From Paulownia fortunei (lineage: Eukaryota > Streptophyta > Magnoliopsida > Lamiales > Paulowniaceae), in NCBI GenBank assembly GCA_019321725.1, contig CM033109.1, positions 24,253,548-24,317,547 on the forward strand: a stretch of DNA of 64,000 nucleotides. The letters run 5' to 3'. Each line of letters starts with the position of its first letter. Position 1 is the first letter of the stretch. This document shows, piece after piece, positions 53,969-64,000 of this stretch. The position numbers and the translations under genes were made by a program. The notes beneath the pieces are model-generated. The model saw only the letters and a list, made by a program, of their open reading frames with translations. It was not told where the DNA came from and did no database searches.

Positions 53969-54836
53969 GGAGAGTCTTGAATTTGGCTGCTGTTAAACAT
54001 CAAACGGAACATCCTTTTCAACAATAATAATAACTCAAATATTCAAACCAAAAAAAAAAATCGTTGTGATAATGGAATTTTAAAGTGATTTACCATCTTT
54101 GTTTCTGTCTTTGTGTTTGTGTTAGGGATTTTTTTTTTTGCTTCTTGTTTTCCTGGAGATTGAAAGCTCTATGCTAATAATTTCCCTGTGTATTTCTTAC
54201 TTTATCTTTTCTGCATTTCAAACCTTTGGTTTCAATGATTTACCTGTGGACTTGATGAGTTGGAAGTTTTGTTATGAATAAAAACCAAGTTCAACCAACG
54301 CTTATCATTACACTACATTTTGTGGCAGCTAATTACGTTGTTAAATAGGAGTGTGTGTATTTTAAACTATGCTACTAGTTAATTTTGTGTGGCATCATTA
54401 GCACATACAGGAATAATTTAATCTTGGATATCCGCAGCGGAATGTGCTGATCATAATTTATAGAGCTTAGTTGCATTTGAATTTCCTTCAAAAAATTATG
54501 ATCAGGAGATCCAATAATTCTTGTTTTTCTTTTTCTTTGTCAGCAACCTTTCTTCAACTATTTTCCATTCTATTCTGGCAACTATAATGTTTATCATTTC
54601 GTTATGCCAACATAAGAACAAAGGTTTGATATTTTGAAGAACGAAAATATGACAAGCTCTGATAACATTTCACCTTGTTTGCTAAACAATATTCCATTGT
54701 CGCACATATTAATGTGCTAGTACAATCGTTTAAGTTAAACTAAATTCTACACAAATAAACCTGAATCAACTTTGGCTTCCCAAGAAACTTATGCATGGCC
54801 ATAAATATATATTCATGCACACCAAGGAAAACAACA
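53969..54836. other. Intergenic region between convergent SDH6 and NRPB4
   Basis: This holds the 3' UTRs of the two convergent genes and AT-rich spacer. No further gene is seen. Confidence 0.6.
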
Positions 54837-57800
54837 CTACTCAAATTTCTTGATCAAGGAGAGGTCATTCAACATTTTCTCAATTGCCTCATCATCATGT
54901 GCTCGTCCTCTAGTCTGCAAAGCAAAGGAGGCCTCGTTAATAGGATTTGATGAAAACCAACATAGATGTGTGCAAAAGGTAAAACAAGTGGTTAAAGAGG
55001 ATGTCATGTATCATGTTTCTAGGAGAGATCATTCGCGGGTGGCACGAGATAGTATAATTTCTAGATGCAAGTTGATTGAAAGAGAGTGTAGAAGAGAGTG
55101 TAGAATGATCTTAACACAAAACACTGATCCGAAAACAAGCAGTAGCACTACCATAACATTTAATAGAGCCTGAAAAAGCTTCAAAAAGATAGAGATCATA
55201 TGTTGTTTAAACAAAGGAAAGTCACAAAGACAGGTACAGTAATCACTGATCTGAACCTCAAAGTATTGCCCCAATTGTGATTTACAACATTACTTTCTGT
55301 AGTCAAGATCTTATCAATACCAATATGATTTAAAGTACAATACTGGCAAACTGCCCCTTGCAATTTCACTAGTAGCCAGCTGCCTAAGCTGCAAGATATT
55401 ATCCTTGAAGGTTAAGTAAATCAAATGAAATACCATATAATTCACAAATAGTCCAGTGGAAACTTCAGGAAAAGGAATAGATGAATGCTTAAATTTTTCT
55501 AGATTTATGTGAACAGGATATAATAAATATAGTCTTGTATAAACTTTCTTAGCGAGCTCTTAAGTTTCTGGGAATGGACCTGATCTGTCTAGAACTAGAT
55601 CACAACAATTTTGACTTTATCTCCTGGCAGTATTTGTACAAACCATGGCAGATCTTTCTTGGAACATAAACTAGAACCAGATCACTTTACCGAACCTGGA
55701 ATATGCCAGGTCTGCCATACATTACCGAACACTGCATTTTTATAGTATAATGATGTTAATTGCTTTTCGTGCACAATTGGCAGGAGATTGCTGGAGACGC
55801 TATATTTGGATGGGAAACTGTGGAAGACAAAATTTGCATACTGGATTTACACCATCCAGGCTATTTCATTATATCTTTCAGACATGAGTAGAAACACTCT
55901 GGGTTCAAGTTTCCAAAACATAGGGCATTACGCTGGAGGTATAGGACAAAAGTACCTTGATGGACGGAACCATGGCTATAGCTTCCTCCACTGTTTCTGG
56001 ACAAAGGTTCCCAAGTACACAGAGCTGCAGAATGCACAATTTACATAAGATTTTCCTGGATTTAAAAGATATACATGGGATTCAGCTGGAAAAGTGAAAA
56101 TTACCTCAAATTCAGCCAGCTGATATCTACTAAGAATTCTGAAACTTGAGTTAAGATTTACACTGTCTAAAGAAGCATGATATAATGATCTTCAGCTTTC
56201 ATGATATGCAGAGAATAAGGTATGACAGCAGAGGTCTAAAATCAGCACAGATTAGAATCTACTTGAATAAATAGAAGTGCTGGTACCTCCATTTTACAAA
56301 TATGTACACTCTGCAGAAGAGCATGATATGCATGTTTCATTTTATGCAAATCCAATATGAGAAACAGCAAAGAACTCAAAGTATACAACAAAAATCCTAA
56401 CACTGATCACATGACACCAGAAAAAGCATCAGTCTCACATCTGCTGGGGTACCAACTCAAGATATCCATGGCCCACGCATAGGTTTACAGCAATGTAAGC
56501 AAATAGTAAGTATAGAGCCAGCTAAATGAACTTTTCATTGCAAAATAATATGTGAAGATGGATGATTATGATCAATGCTCGATAGGAATGAGAGAACATA
56601 AATGTTATACACCAACTTAGGTTGAAATCGAGTTATCTGAGCACAAAAGCTGCAATATATCATGGAATATTGTCTTATTTGTAATTATAATAAGCTCAAA
56701 AGAAACAAAAGCAGCCTACTAGTATCATTACAAATGGTTTTGTGCATTATTATATATAGTATTTCTCGCAAAGAAACAATAATTCTTTAGGTTTGTTTAC
56801 ATAAAGTTCATTATTTATATGAAGTTTGAATGTAATTCAACGTCTTCTTGTGTATAAATGACAGAAGGATACTCTCGAACTTGTCTGACAGCATCAGGAT
56901 TCTTATATCGGCTGAAGCGCTTCACATATTGGAGTGATTTCTCAAACACCCTGAAAAAAGAGAGAGAATCATGGTCTAGCAACAATTCATGGACAACCGT
57001 TGTATATGATAGGTTAAAAATCAAACGATCAGTCAAACAATGTGTTACTTATTCTTCTCCTAACATCTCACTTAGCATCTAAGATATAACAACTTTGTAT
57101 TTCTTAATTGAAACAGATTGCAAGCTAAAGTTGACTGCAAAAACCCTAATGAACAAGAAAACAGCAACATATGCTAAACAGATATATTAAAAGAAGAAGA
57201 AAAGAAACAAAGGAAAAACTCTTTTAAGTGACAGATATTGTTCAAGACCAAGATACTTGATCATCTCAAAAATAATTTTAGCATTTTCCGGAAGGGCAAA
57301 AAATACTCTCAAGGTTAACCTAAATAATAAAACATGAAAAGTGTGAAAATTCACATACTGAGACATTTGATTCATTGGGTCATCAGACATCTGCTGGAGC
57401 TGCTCATACTTATGTTCAAGAATTAGGAAACTTCACAATTCATTAGACACTTGGCCTTCAAAAATTCTGAACAAGCAATATACAAAACCATGTAAGTTTG
57501 CATCTCAAGATAACAGCCACATGTAAGAAGCGCAAACAGTAACAGATAACATAGAAGTTAGAAAGAACACAGGTTAAGTGAGAAAGTAGGAGATGGCCAT
57601 CAATGATGTTCATTGAAATGCAGAAACATATTTGTTTATATATTTAAGTTCATATAAAAAGATGACACTTATCAATGCCAATATGTGGAATATGATCACC
57701 AAAAGGATTCTCGGAACTTGCGCCATCACTGAGAAAGCTAATTTTTTGATAAATTCAGGATCATAAACCAAATATAAGCTTCATGACTGATTCTAAATTA

Positions 57801-58446
57801 CAACCACCATTAGGCAAAGAAGGTATGTCTTCTATCTGTGAGCTCCCCAAACAATTAAAGATGGCGTCATATTTCATTCTTGAGCGAAAAAGAGCTATAT
57901 TATAAACATGATTACCACAAGGAAGCATCAAATAAAATTTGCCAAAAGAGATTACGTTGACCCTAATATGGTTAGCATCAAACAAAATTTACCAAAAGAG
58001 ATTATGTTGACCCTAATATCCAAACATTACGAAATGGGGCTTGCACTTAAATAAGAACTGAGAAAAAGAAATGATAATAATACTAACAAGAATACATAAT
58101 CATTCCACCTGAACTAATTATACATGTTTGGGGTGGGTGCATTTACAAGCACATAGAAGACTAAATTTTTAAAAATGAAAATCAATTCAATCCAAATTAG
58201 ACTCAATTAGAAGATTATAAACTCTAACTACATGGAATCGTAAAGTAACTCAAATGATATGCACAAAACCCACCCGGAGTTTAAAAAGAAAAAAAAATGA
58301 TGCCAGCACAAAATCATCGGAATATGTAACATATACCAGCGGATATTAAAATTATTCCGAAATAACAAAAAAGAATATATCAAGAAAAAGAAATTACCAT
58401 CGGGAATCTTAAGCTCAGCAGCGTTTTCCTCTTCTTCTCCCGACAT
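54837..58446 (-). CDS. NRPB4: RNA polymerase II subunit 4, one frame break
   Basis: RPB4 subunit of nuclear RNA polymerase II. With RPB7 it forms the stalk used in initiation and mRNA fate. Six exons on the minus strand: 58398-58446, 57359-57466, 56873-56950, 56105-56138, 55956-56024 and 54837-54914, all GT-AG and phase-compatible. The restored length is 138 residues, equal to Arabidopsis NRPB4. Motifs are MSGEEEENAAELKI, FLKAKCLMNCEVS, EQLQQMSDDPMNQMSQ, VFEKSLQYVKRFSRYKNPD, ILSRYQLAEFE, LCVLGNLCPETVEEA and AHDDEAIEKMLNDLS. One base is missing at 57426-57427 (two G on the plus strand where three are needed), breaking the frame between CEVS and LILEHK. The gene is normally essential and single-copy, and every other position is intact, so a base-calling error is the likelier cause. 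Confidence 0.93.
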
Positions 58447-61400
58447 ATTTAACTGCTTAAACAAAAATCTAACAAGAACAACAGCACAAACGTACGATTT
58501 TTGCTACTTCAATAATAATCAGAAAACAAAAAATTACTGCAGAATTGAAAAAAAGGAAAAAAAAAAAAAAGGATAGCAGCAACAAAAAGTTCAATCTTTA
58601 CCTGTGTTTCCGTTTTCTGTTCTCTCTCAAATTACTTCTGGTGACCAGAGACAAAGTTTGGCAGGGGTTTACTACTTATTTTGACGGGTTTTCTAAAATT
58701 TTGAATTTGTTCTGTACTTCCTATTATTTCAATTTTGACCCCTATATTTAACTCTAAATAAAAAATCGTCCTTGCCCGAATTGAAACATTAGAATAGAAT
58801 AGATGATCCACATATACTAATTCTATTGTAGGCATCTCTTGTTCGGATTTATTAATGATATTAACGGACTTAATCCAGAATTAGATTGGGCATTTTCTCC
58901 AGTAATTTTTGAACTATCTTCTATCCAATGTCTAAAACACTGAAAAAATATTTTTATGATTCATATTATCAAAATAGTATCATAAATGCCTTCCTCCTTA
59001 TTAATATATTGAAATAATTTTATCTTCTTAAATTTATTAAAATGTCTAAATTACATGAAGATTCAAATACTTTTGCACGAGCCCGACCCAACTCGAACAT
59101 AGGGTCGGGTCGATTCAAGAATGATGGGACGGGAGATTAAATCAGATTAAGACATCTTAATCCTATTACGTACAGCTTACATGGACAACCAATATAACTA
59201 TTTCAAACTTTAGTTGTCATAAGATAATTTGATATCACTTTCAGGGGTGATTGGTATGAAAGAATAAAATTAGGTAAGAATTGAATGAATTCAGAAATGA
59301 AATTATATATGTATATCAATTTCTATGCTTAGTATGTATAACAAATGAGAAATGAATGAAATCGTCATTTTTTGTTTGATTCAAATATCATGATCGGTAA
59401 TTATAAATGAATGATGAAATGGAATAAAATGGTATAGAAAATTTATAAAATAAATTTATATTCAATATATTGTGCATCTTACATAAATATATTTTTTTAA
59501 AATAATACAAAAGATCGATAAATAAATCTCAGAGTAATTTTTAAATTTTAATTTTTTTTAAAACTTGGATAGGAACTAAATACGATCCGTTAAAATATTA
59601 CACATACATTTTATATTTATAATGTATGTATTTATGTGATATAAATTTATATATACACACATATATAAGTATGCATGTTACATATATATTGAAATAAATA
59701 TAAAACTTTTATAATAATAATAATATAAAATTAATGAGTAGTTTATACTAATAATGTAAAAGCAATAAATATATTTAAAAATTTTAGTTTTTTAATAATT
59801 AATAAATAAATAATTATTTTTTTATTAAAAACATTATTTCTTCATATATAGAAATTTTAGATCAATAAAAATTTTGATGGATCGGATTTCGAATACCATC
59901 AGTTTTAATTCTTATTAATCTTTTAACCTAAAGTGATGTGTGTTAATGCAGATATTTTCACAATCAAATATTTCAACTTATGATTGATTTGATTCGAACC
60001 CATTATATAATGTTTTACCCAACTCAATATTTATCGCAATAATTATAAACTCTCAGAGAGAAAATTGATAACTGCACAAATTGATTACTTTCTGAGAATT
60101 CTTAGTTGGCTGGTTGCAAGTAACCTAAGGCAATGGGGCAAATAATTATCCAAGACCTACAGCTATTGACGGTCATTTTACGTTGAACTATGTTATTTTT
60201 CTGTTAGAATCATATGTATAAGTTGATTGAGACCCTCAGGTTTAATAATAATTACAGTAATAGGCTTGTGATTAGTTGAATAGCCTAGTGATTCAATTTC
60301 TTAAATAAAAATAATTAAAAATGGGAATAAAAAATTGACAATATACATAAAATTCATTGATTTAATAAATATATATATCACAACCCTAAATCAGATATTT
60401 ATTACACAACAATAAAGTCATCTTCTAAGTTTAAGATGTGCTTCAAACAATAATCAGTCCAAAAATTATGATGAAATGGACCTTTTTTTCAGGGTCCCCT
60501 TTTGAGCAAGAAAAATTCTAATACACACTGTCTCCATCTTCAATGCATAAATGCTTCGTGCTCGGATTCTGCAACTAAGCCAGTTAGTTTAGCTTTTAGT
60601 TCTGTTTGATTAACCGAACATTTAGCAACTCGAAGCCCCAACCCAAGTGGTTGGCAAGATATCTCCCCATTCTTGGCAACATTCATAATCAAAAGAGAAC
60701 CCAAATGAAAAATCTTGATAGTTATTCAACATAGGAAGCAGAAATTGCCCAGTTCCACTACCATTTGTTCTCTTTCTGATTGAGACATTAAGTAGACAAA
60801 CATTCATAAATAATTTCGAATCACAGACCACAATTTACAACTAATGTTATCATTTACAAACTGGTTTTAAGGTCCAAAGGAGGAGTACTTTCCTTTATTG
60901 CACCTATAAGCCTGACCAGAGACAAAGTATCGTTGCAACAGCATCAGCTTTGGACAGAAGTAGTTCACCTGATGCCACAAGCAATCACACAAGATAAACA
61001 ACAGGTACAAAAACTGTGCACCATCAGGTACATACATGCGAGCCGTAACAAAGGGTTGGTTTAAAACTCGAAAGTAATTTAAGAAGTTAATAAAATTTGA
61101 AAAAATTCAAGAAATGATCGATCTTCTGACCACAAATTTGTATTTATGCCACATTTTTAGTACGAGAAGGCACGAGTTTATGCATGATTTCTTCTCAATA
61201 TGAGGCATCATCAATCTCAGAGATTCACTATTTGTTAACTATTTAATGCTGGTTGATACTATCAATCATATTTGTAGAGCAATCACACAAATACAACTTA
61301 GAAGTTAGAAGCAAGGTTCATATTGGGAATCAATGTAGAGGGTCAGCCAAGTGTTATTGCAGCAAACAAGGATAAAACCAACTATACCAACAATTTTCTT

Positions 61401-61595
61401 GGCATCTATTTAAAGTACTACAAATAGCAAAATTGAGCTTCAAAATCTTAAAACTCAACCAACCCTGTGATTGATTCCCATCTTCCATCAGCCAAAGAAT
61501 AAAAACAAACATGAAAAGCTACATTGAAACCATTCGGTGAATACTTACCAACAAAAGGAAGCACTATGAATTTGATGCAGTTGCTGAATCAAAAC
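58447..61595. other. NRPB4 upstream region and RHF2A 3' flank
   Basis: The NRPB4 leader and promoter lie first (to about 59000). AT-rich DNA with no exon chain follows (about 59000-60400). The stretch of about 60480-61595 is less AT-rich and is probably the 3' UTR or downstream exon of RHF2A. No other gene is seen. Confidence 0.5.
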
Positions 61596-63123
61596 TTAGT
61601 TTGACGCAGAACTAGTAGCACATGGAGCTCGTGTGCTGTCCTCACTCAAAGAAGGGCCACTACCTGTCTCTATGGTCTGCTGTTCAGTAGGATCTGGAGT
61701 TGAGCCATCCTCAAAATTACTTGATACAGTAGCTGTGTTGGTTCTACCATCTTCAGCTATTTCAAGATGATCCATCATTCGAGATGCAGTAGCAATACCT
61801 TGGTCAGCATCTCTACGAACTTCAGCACTCGGGGGATCAGGCATTGAACTATTGCGAGCAAACAGTCTCTCCTTCCAACCTCTTGTGCTCTTAGTTATTG
61901 ATTCTTTGTATCTGGAATAGAGAACAAAAAAGTTATGCACAAATGCTCATAAAAGGAAAAATTTACTGCCTCTCCCCAAGTAGAAGTCTCTTATTGAAGT
62001 CCAATTCTATAGTATATACGCTCTACATTTCCATCCAGAGTCTTTTGTTTTCACCTTTTCTGCTTTTAGTTAAGTTGGATAGCAACAAGAAAAAAGAAAA
62101 TGTATGGTTTCCAAAATTAGAAGTTAGAGAGCAAATGATAAGCAGCACATTTTCCTTGTACCTCATTGACAATGCACTAAAACGGGATTTCAGAGTCTCA
62201 GAGAATGATTGGAGATCTGATGATCCAGCTCTATCTTGACTACCAGGAGATGTCTGGGCAGGAGACCTCCTAGAAGAAGAAAATAAGCTTGTAGTGGACA
62301 GCCAGAACTCTATGCTGATCTCTTTATAGGTAGTAACTTATCAAAAATGATCAATAAAAAAAATACCTATTGCTTGAGGATGTTCCATGTTGATTTGCAG
62401 CTGCACTTGGTCCTGATGCTGTAGTCAGAAGCTGGTCAGCTTGGGCAGAAGAGGGTTGTGCAATAAGCTGTGCAGAATCTTCTGGAACAGTAATAAAAGG
62501 AGAATTTGGGCCGGCTATCATGACTGCAGGAGGCAGAAAACTGCCATCTCTCTGAGCAATGGAAGGAGTAGATGAGGTAGCGGATGCTCCATTAGGATGA
62601 GTCGAGAAAACCAAAAAATGAGGACGACCTTGAGTAGAAGACCTGTTCCGCTGACCTTCCCTCCTAGCAAGCTGACGAGCCCTTCCCATGGCAGCAGCAG
62701 CAGCTAAGTGCTGAATAATTCGTTCTTCAAGTTCAGATTCACTTGCATTAACTGGCAACTGCACCAGAAGTTCAAACAAATATTATGAAAATATGCCCTA
62801 GTTTAATATAACCATTAATAGAATAATATAAATAAGGCAAGCGCGAATAAGTAGGACCAACTAACATGCTGTAACTCAAAGTCTCCTAAAGTTGGATGGT
62901 GAAATATAGTGGTATTTCTAGGTGGATTCATACGCATATTCCTCTCATGCTCCACAGCATCGAGCAATTCCTGGCTGCCAAACGAGCAGACAATAATTCT
63001 CCTAATAGAATAAAATTCGTAAAACGCAAATTAAAAACAGGAGAAGCCAAATTTATATACCTGCTGGGATCCTTCAAGCTGATGGGCTGCCAACACATTG
63101 GGCACTGCGAGCTTCTCTGGCAC
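61596..63123 (-). CDS. RHF2A: RING-H2 E3 ubiquitin ligase RHF2A-like, 3' part
   Basis: RHF-type ubiquitin ligase. Arabidopsis RHF1a/RHF2a act in gametogenesis by degrading a cyclin-kinase inhibitor. Visible minus-strand exons are 63061-63123, 62866-62974, 62367-62758, 62162-62269 and 61596-61911. All are in frame and give the last 328 residues to TAA (the Arabidopsis protein is about 375). Exon 1 seen here holds the final pair of zinc ligands (CQRSSQCPMCW) and PISLKDPS. Later blocks are ELLDAVEHERN, PTLGDFELQH, EERIIQHLAAAAAMGRAR, a Ser/Pro/Ala-rich low-complexity stretch, DLQSFSETLKSRFSALS, RYKESITKSTR and GIATASRMM. The N-terminal half of the RING lies beyond the right window edge. No frame break was seen. 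Confidence 0.93.
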
Positions 63124-64000
63124 CTACAAAGTTGTTTTAACTTAATGATTAACTTTGACCTACCATTTAGAGTAACATTGTACAACAGGAAAAATGATGC
63201 TTCGTGATCGAATAAAAGCTCACTTCTGAAAATACTAGATCTACACCTGAGGCTAAAAAAGATGAAGATAATGAAAAGGTAGCAACTTTTTCAGCCATGA
63301 GAATGTTAAGATGCTTTCAGTCTACTAGGTTATCTAGGAATCAAGTCCACATATCTACTCTTGCATTTCAATAAAATCTTCATGAACCAAAAGAATCAAG
63401 AAACTGAGAAAATACGATACCAGTAAATGTTAGCCATTACAATGTAGCAGGTATGAGAAAATTATCATGTCCAAATGTGTTAGCACAGGTTCTAAAACAT
63501 AACAGTGGATTTTGAAAATATCATGCTTTGATCCTCTCAAAAGGAAAAAGAACAACACAACATGGACAACTTCACAAAGCAGCTTCTGAGTTCATATGAT
63601 GTCCACTTAAATTCAAAAGGTTAAAAACTAATTATAACAGTTATGCGGCATTACTTATTTGACTTGCCAGCGGCTCTTTCCTTTTGACTTAAAGGAAACC
63701 TATAGAAATAATATTTTTTTCTCTACGAAATCAAACCTGCCCCCCTCACCTAGGACAAAAAAGCAGCAAGCGATTCTCTTCAGGTAGAACTTGTTATAAC
63801 CATTGATGCTTTTTTCTGTTGACTTTGAAGAAAGCCAGGAGGTTCTATTGTCACTTCCTTTAGAGATTTGAAAAGAAAAAAAAAAAAAAAGAAACCAAAA
63901 AAAAAAAAAGATAATAAAGGGACCATCAATTGGCAGTTTAAATTTTATGAAAGTTTCTTAACAACCTCAACATAAAATTTATCCAAAATCCTGTCCACAA
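63124..64000 (-). other. Intron of RHF2A running off the window
   Basis: Upstream of the visible RING exon no sequence matching the first RING half (CSICL / CKHEYHLQCILEW type) appears. The interval is therefore read as an intron of at least 870 bases that continues past the edge. It contains A-rich runs near 63870-63910. Confidence 0.55.

Larger units (their letters stand above)
49821..54020 (+). repeat. Tandem segmental duplication, unit 2 (RFC1 tail fragment plus SDH6 copy 2)
   Basis: The unit starts with an RFC1 3'-flank copy (tcaatctgatctacttttgtg) directly after SDH6 copy 1 and ends just after SDH6 copy 2, where ggagagtcttgaatttggct is shared by both units. It is longer than unit 1 in SDH6 intron 2 because of two insertions at 52408-52804 and about 52860-53490. 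Confidence 0.85.

Noticed and set aside
54850..55173. Plus-strand frame of 107 codons
   Set aside because: It is the antisense of the last NRPB4 exon and the intron before it.
59230..59420. Possible MITE starting with a ggggtgattggtatg end
   Set aside because: No convincing inverted partner or target duplication was found.

Overview
The window is nuclear DNA of a flowering plant, most likely a eudicot. It is AT-rich, its genes are split by many GT-AG introns, and its intergenic DNA is full of microsatellites and small non-autonomous transposons. The encoded proteins (YABBY2-type factor, strictosidine synthase-like protein, plant RFC1, SDH6, NRPB4, RHF2A) are plant-type. I rebuilt the exons by hand from reading frame, splice sites and remembered family motifs. 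No alignment was run.

Layout from left to right. 241-2431 (+): the 3' end of a ubiquitin-specific protease gene, cut by the left window edge. 2432-9725: gene-poor DNA rich in simple repeats. 9726-15507 (-): a complete six-exon YABBY2-like gene. 16051-19950: gene-poor DNA. 20055-23081 (+): a tentative five-exon gene for a 68-residue protein I do not recognise. Its second intron holds a 1.3 kb near-perfect palindrome (21288-22602) flanked by an 8-bp duplication. 27235-31091 (+): a strictosidine synthase-like gene with two single-base frame breaks. 33264-45960 (+): a complete 21-exon RFC1 gene for the large subunit of the DNA clamp loader, with one GC-AG intron and a hAT-like element in its largest intron. 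46090-54020: a tandem segmental duplication of the RFC1 tail plus SDH6, giving a decayed SDH6 copy (47680-49769) and a nearly intact one (50808-53968). A Tourist-like MITE sits in the second copy only, and the first copy shows the empty site. 54837-58446 (-): NRPB4, the RNA polymerase II subunit 4 gene. 61596-63123 (-): the 3' part of RHF2A, a RING-H2 ubiquitin ligase gene that runs off the right edge.

The genes do not form a pathway. They are unrelated housekeeping genes (RFC1, NRPB4, SDH6, UBP), one developmental regulator (YABBY2), one ubiquitin ligase and one beta-propeller hydrolase-like protein. The most informative parts are structural: the foldback element, the duplication with its natural empty-site control, and a recurring class of one-base deletions in short homopolymers. 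Those deletions interrupt the strictosidine synthase-like gene, both SDH6 copies and even NRPB4, while RFC1, UBP, YABBY2 and RHF2A read through cleanly. Base-calling or assembly error is a serious explanation for at least some of them.
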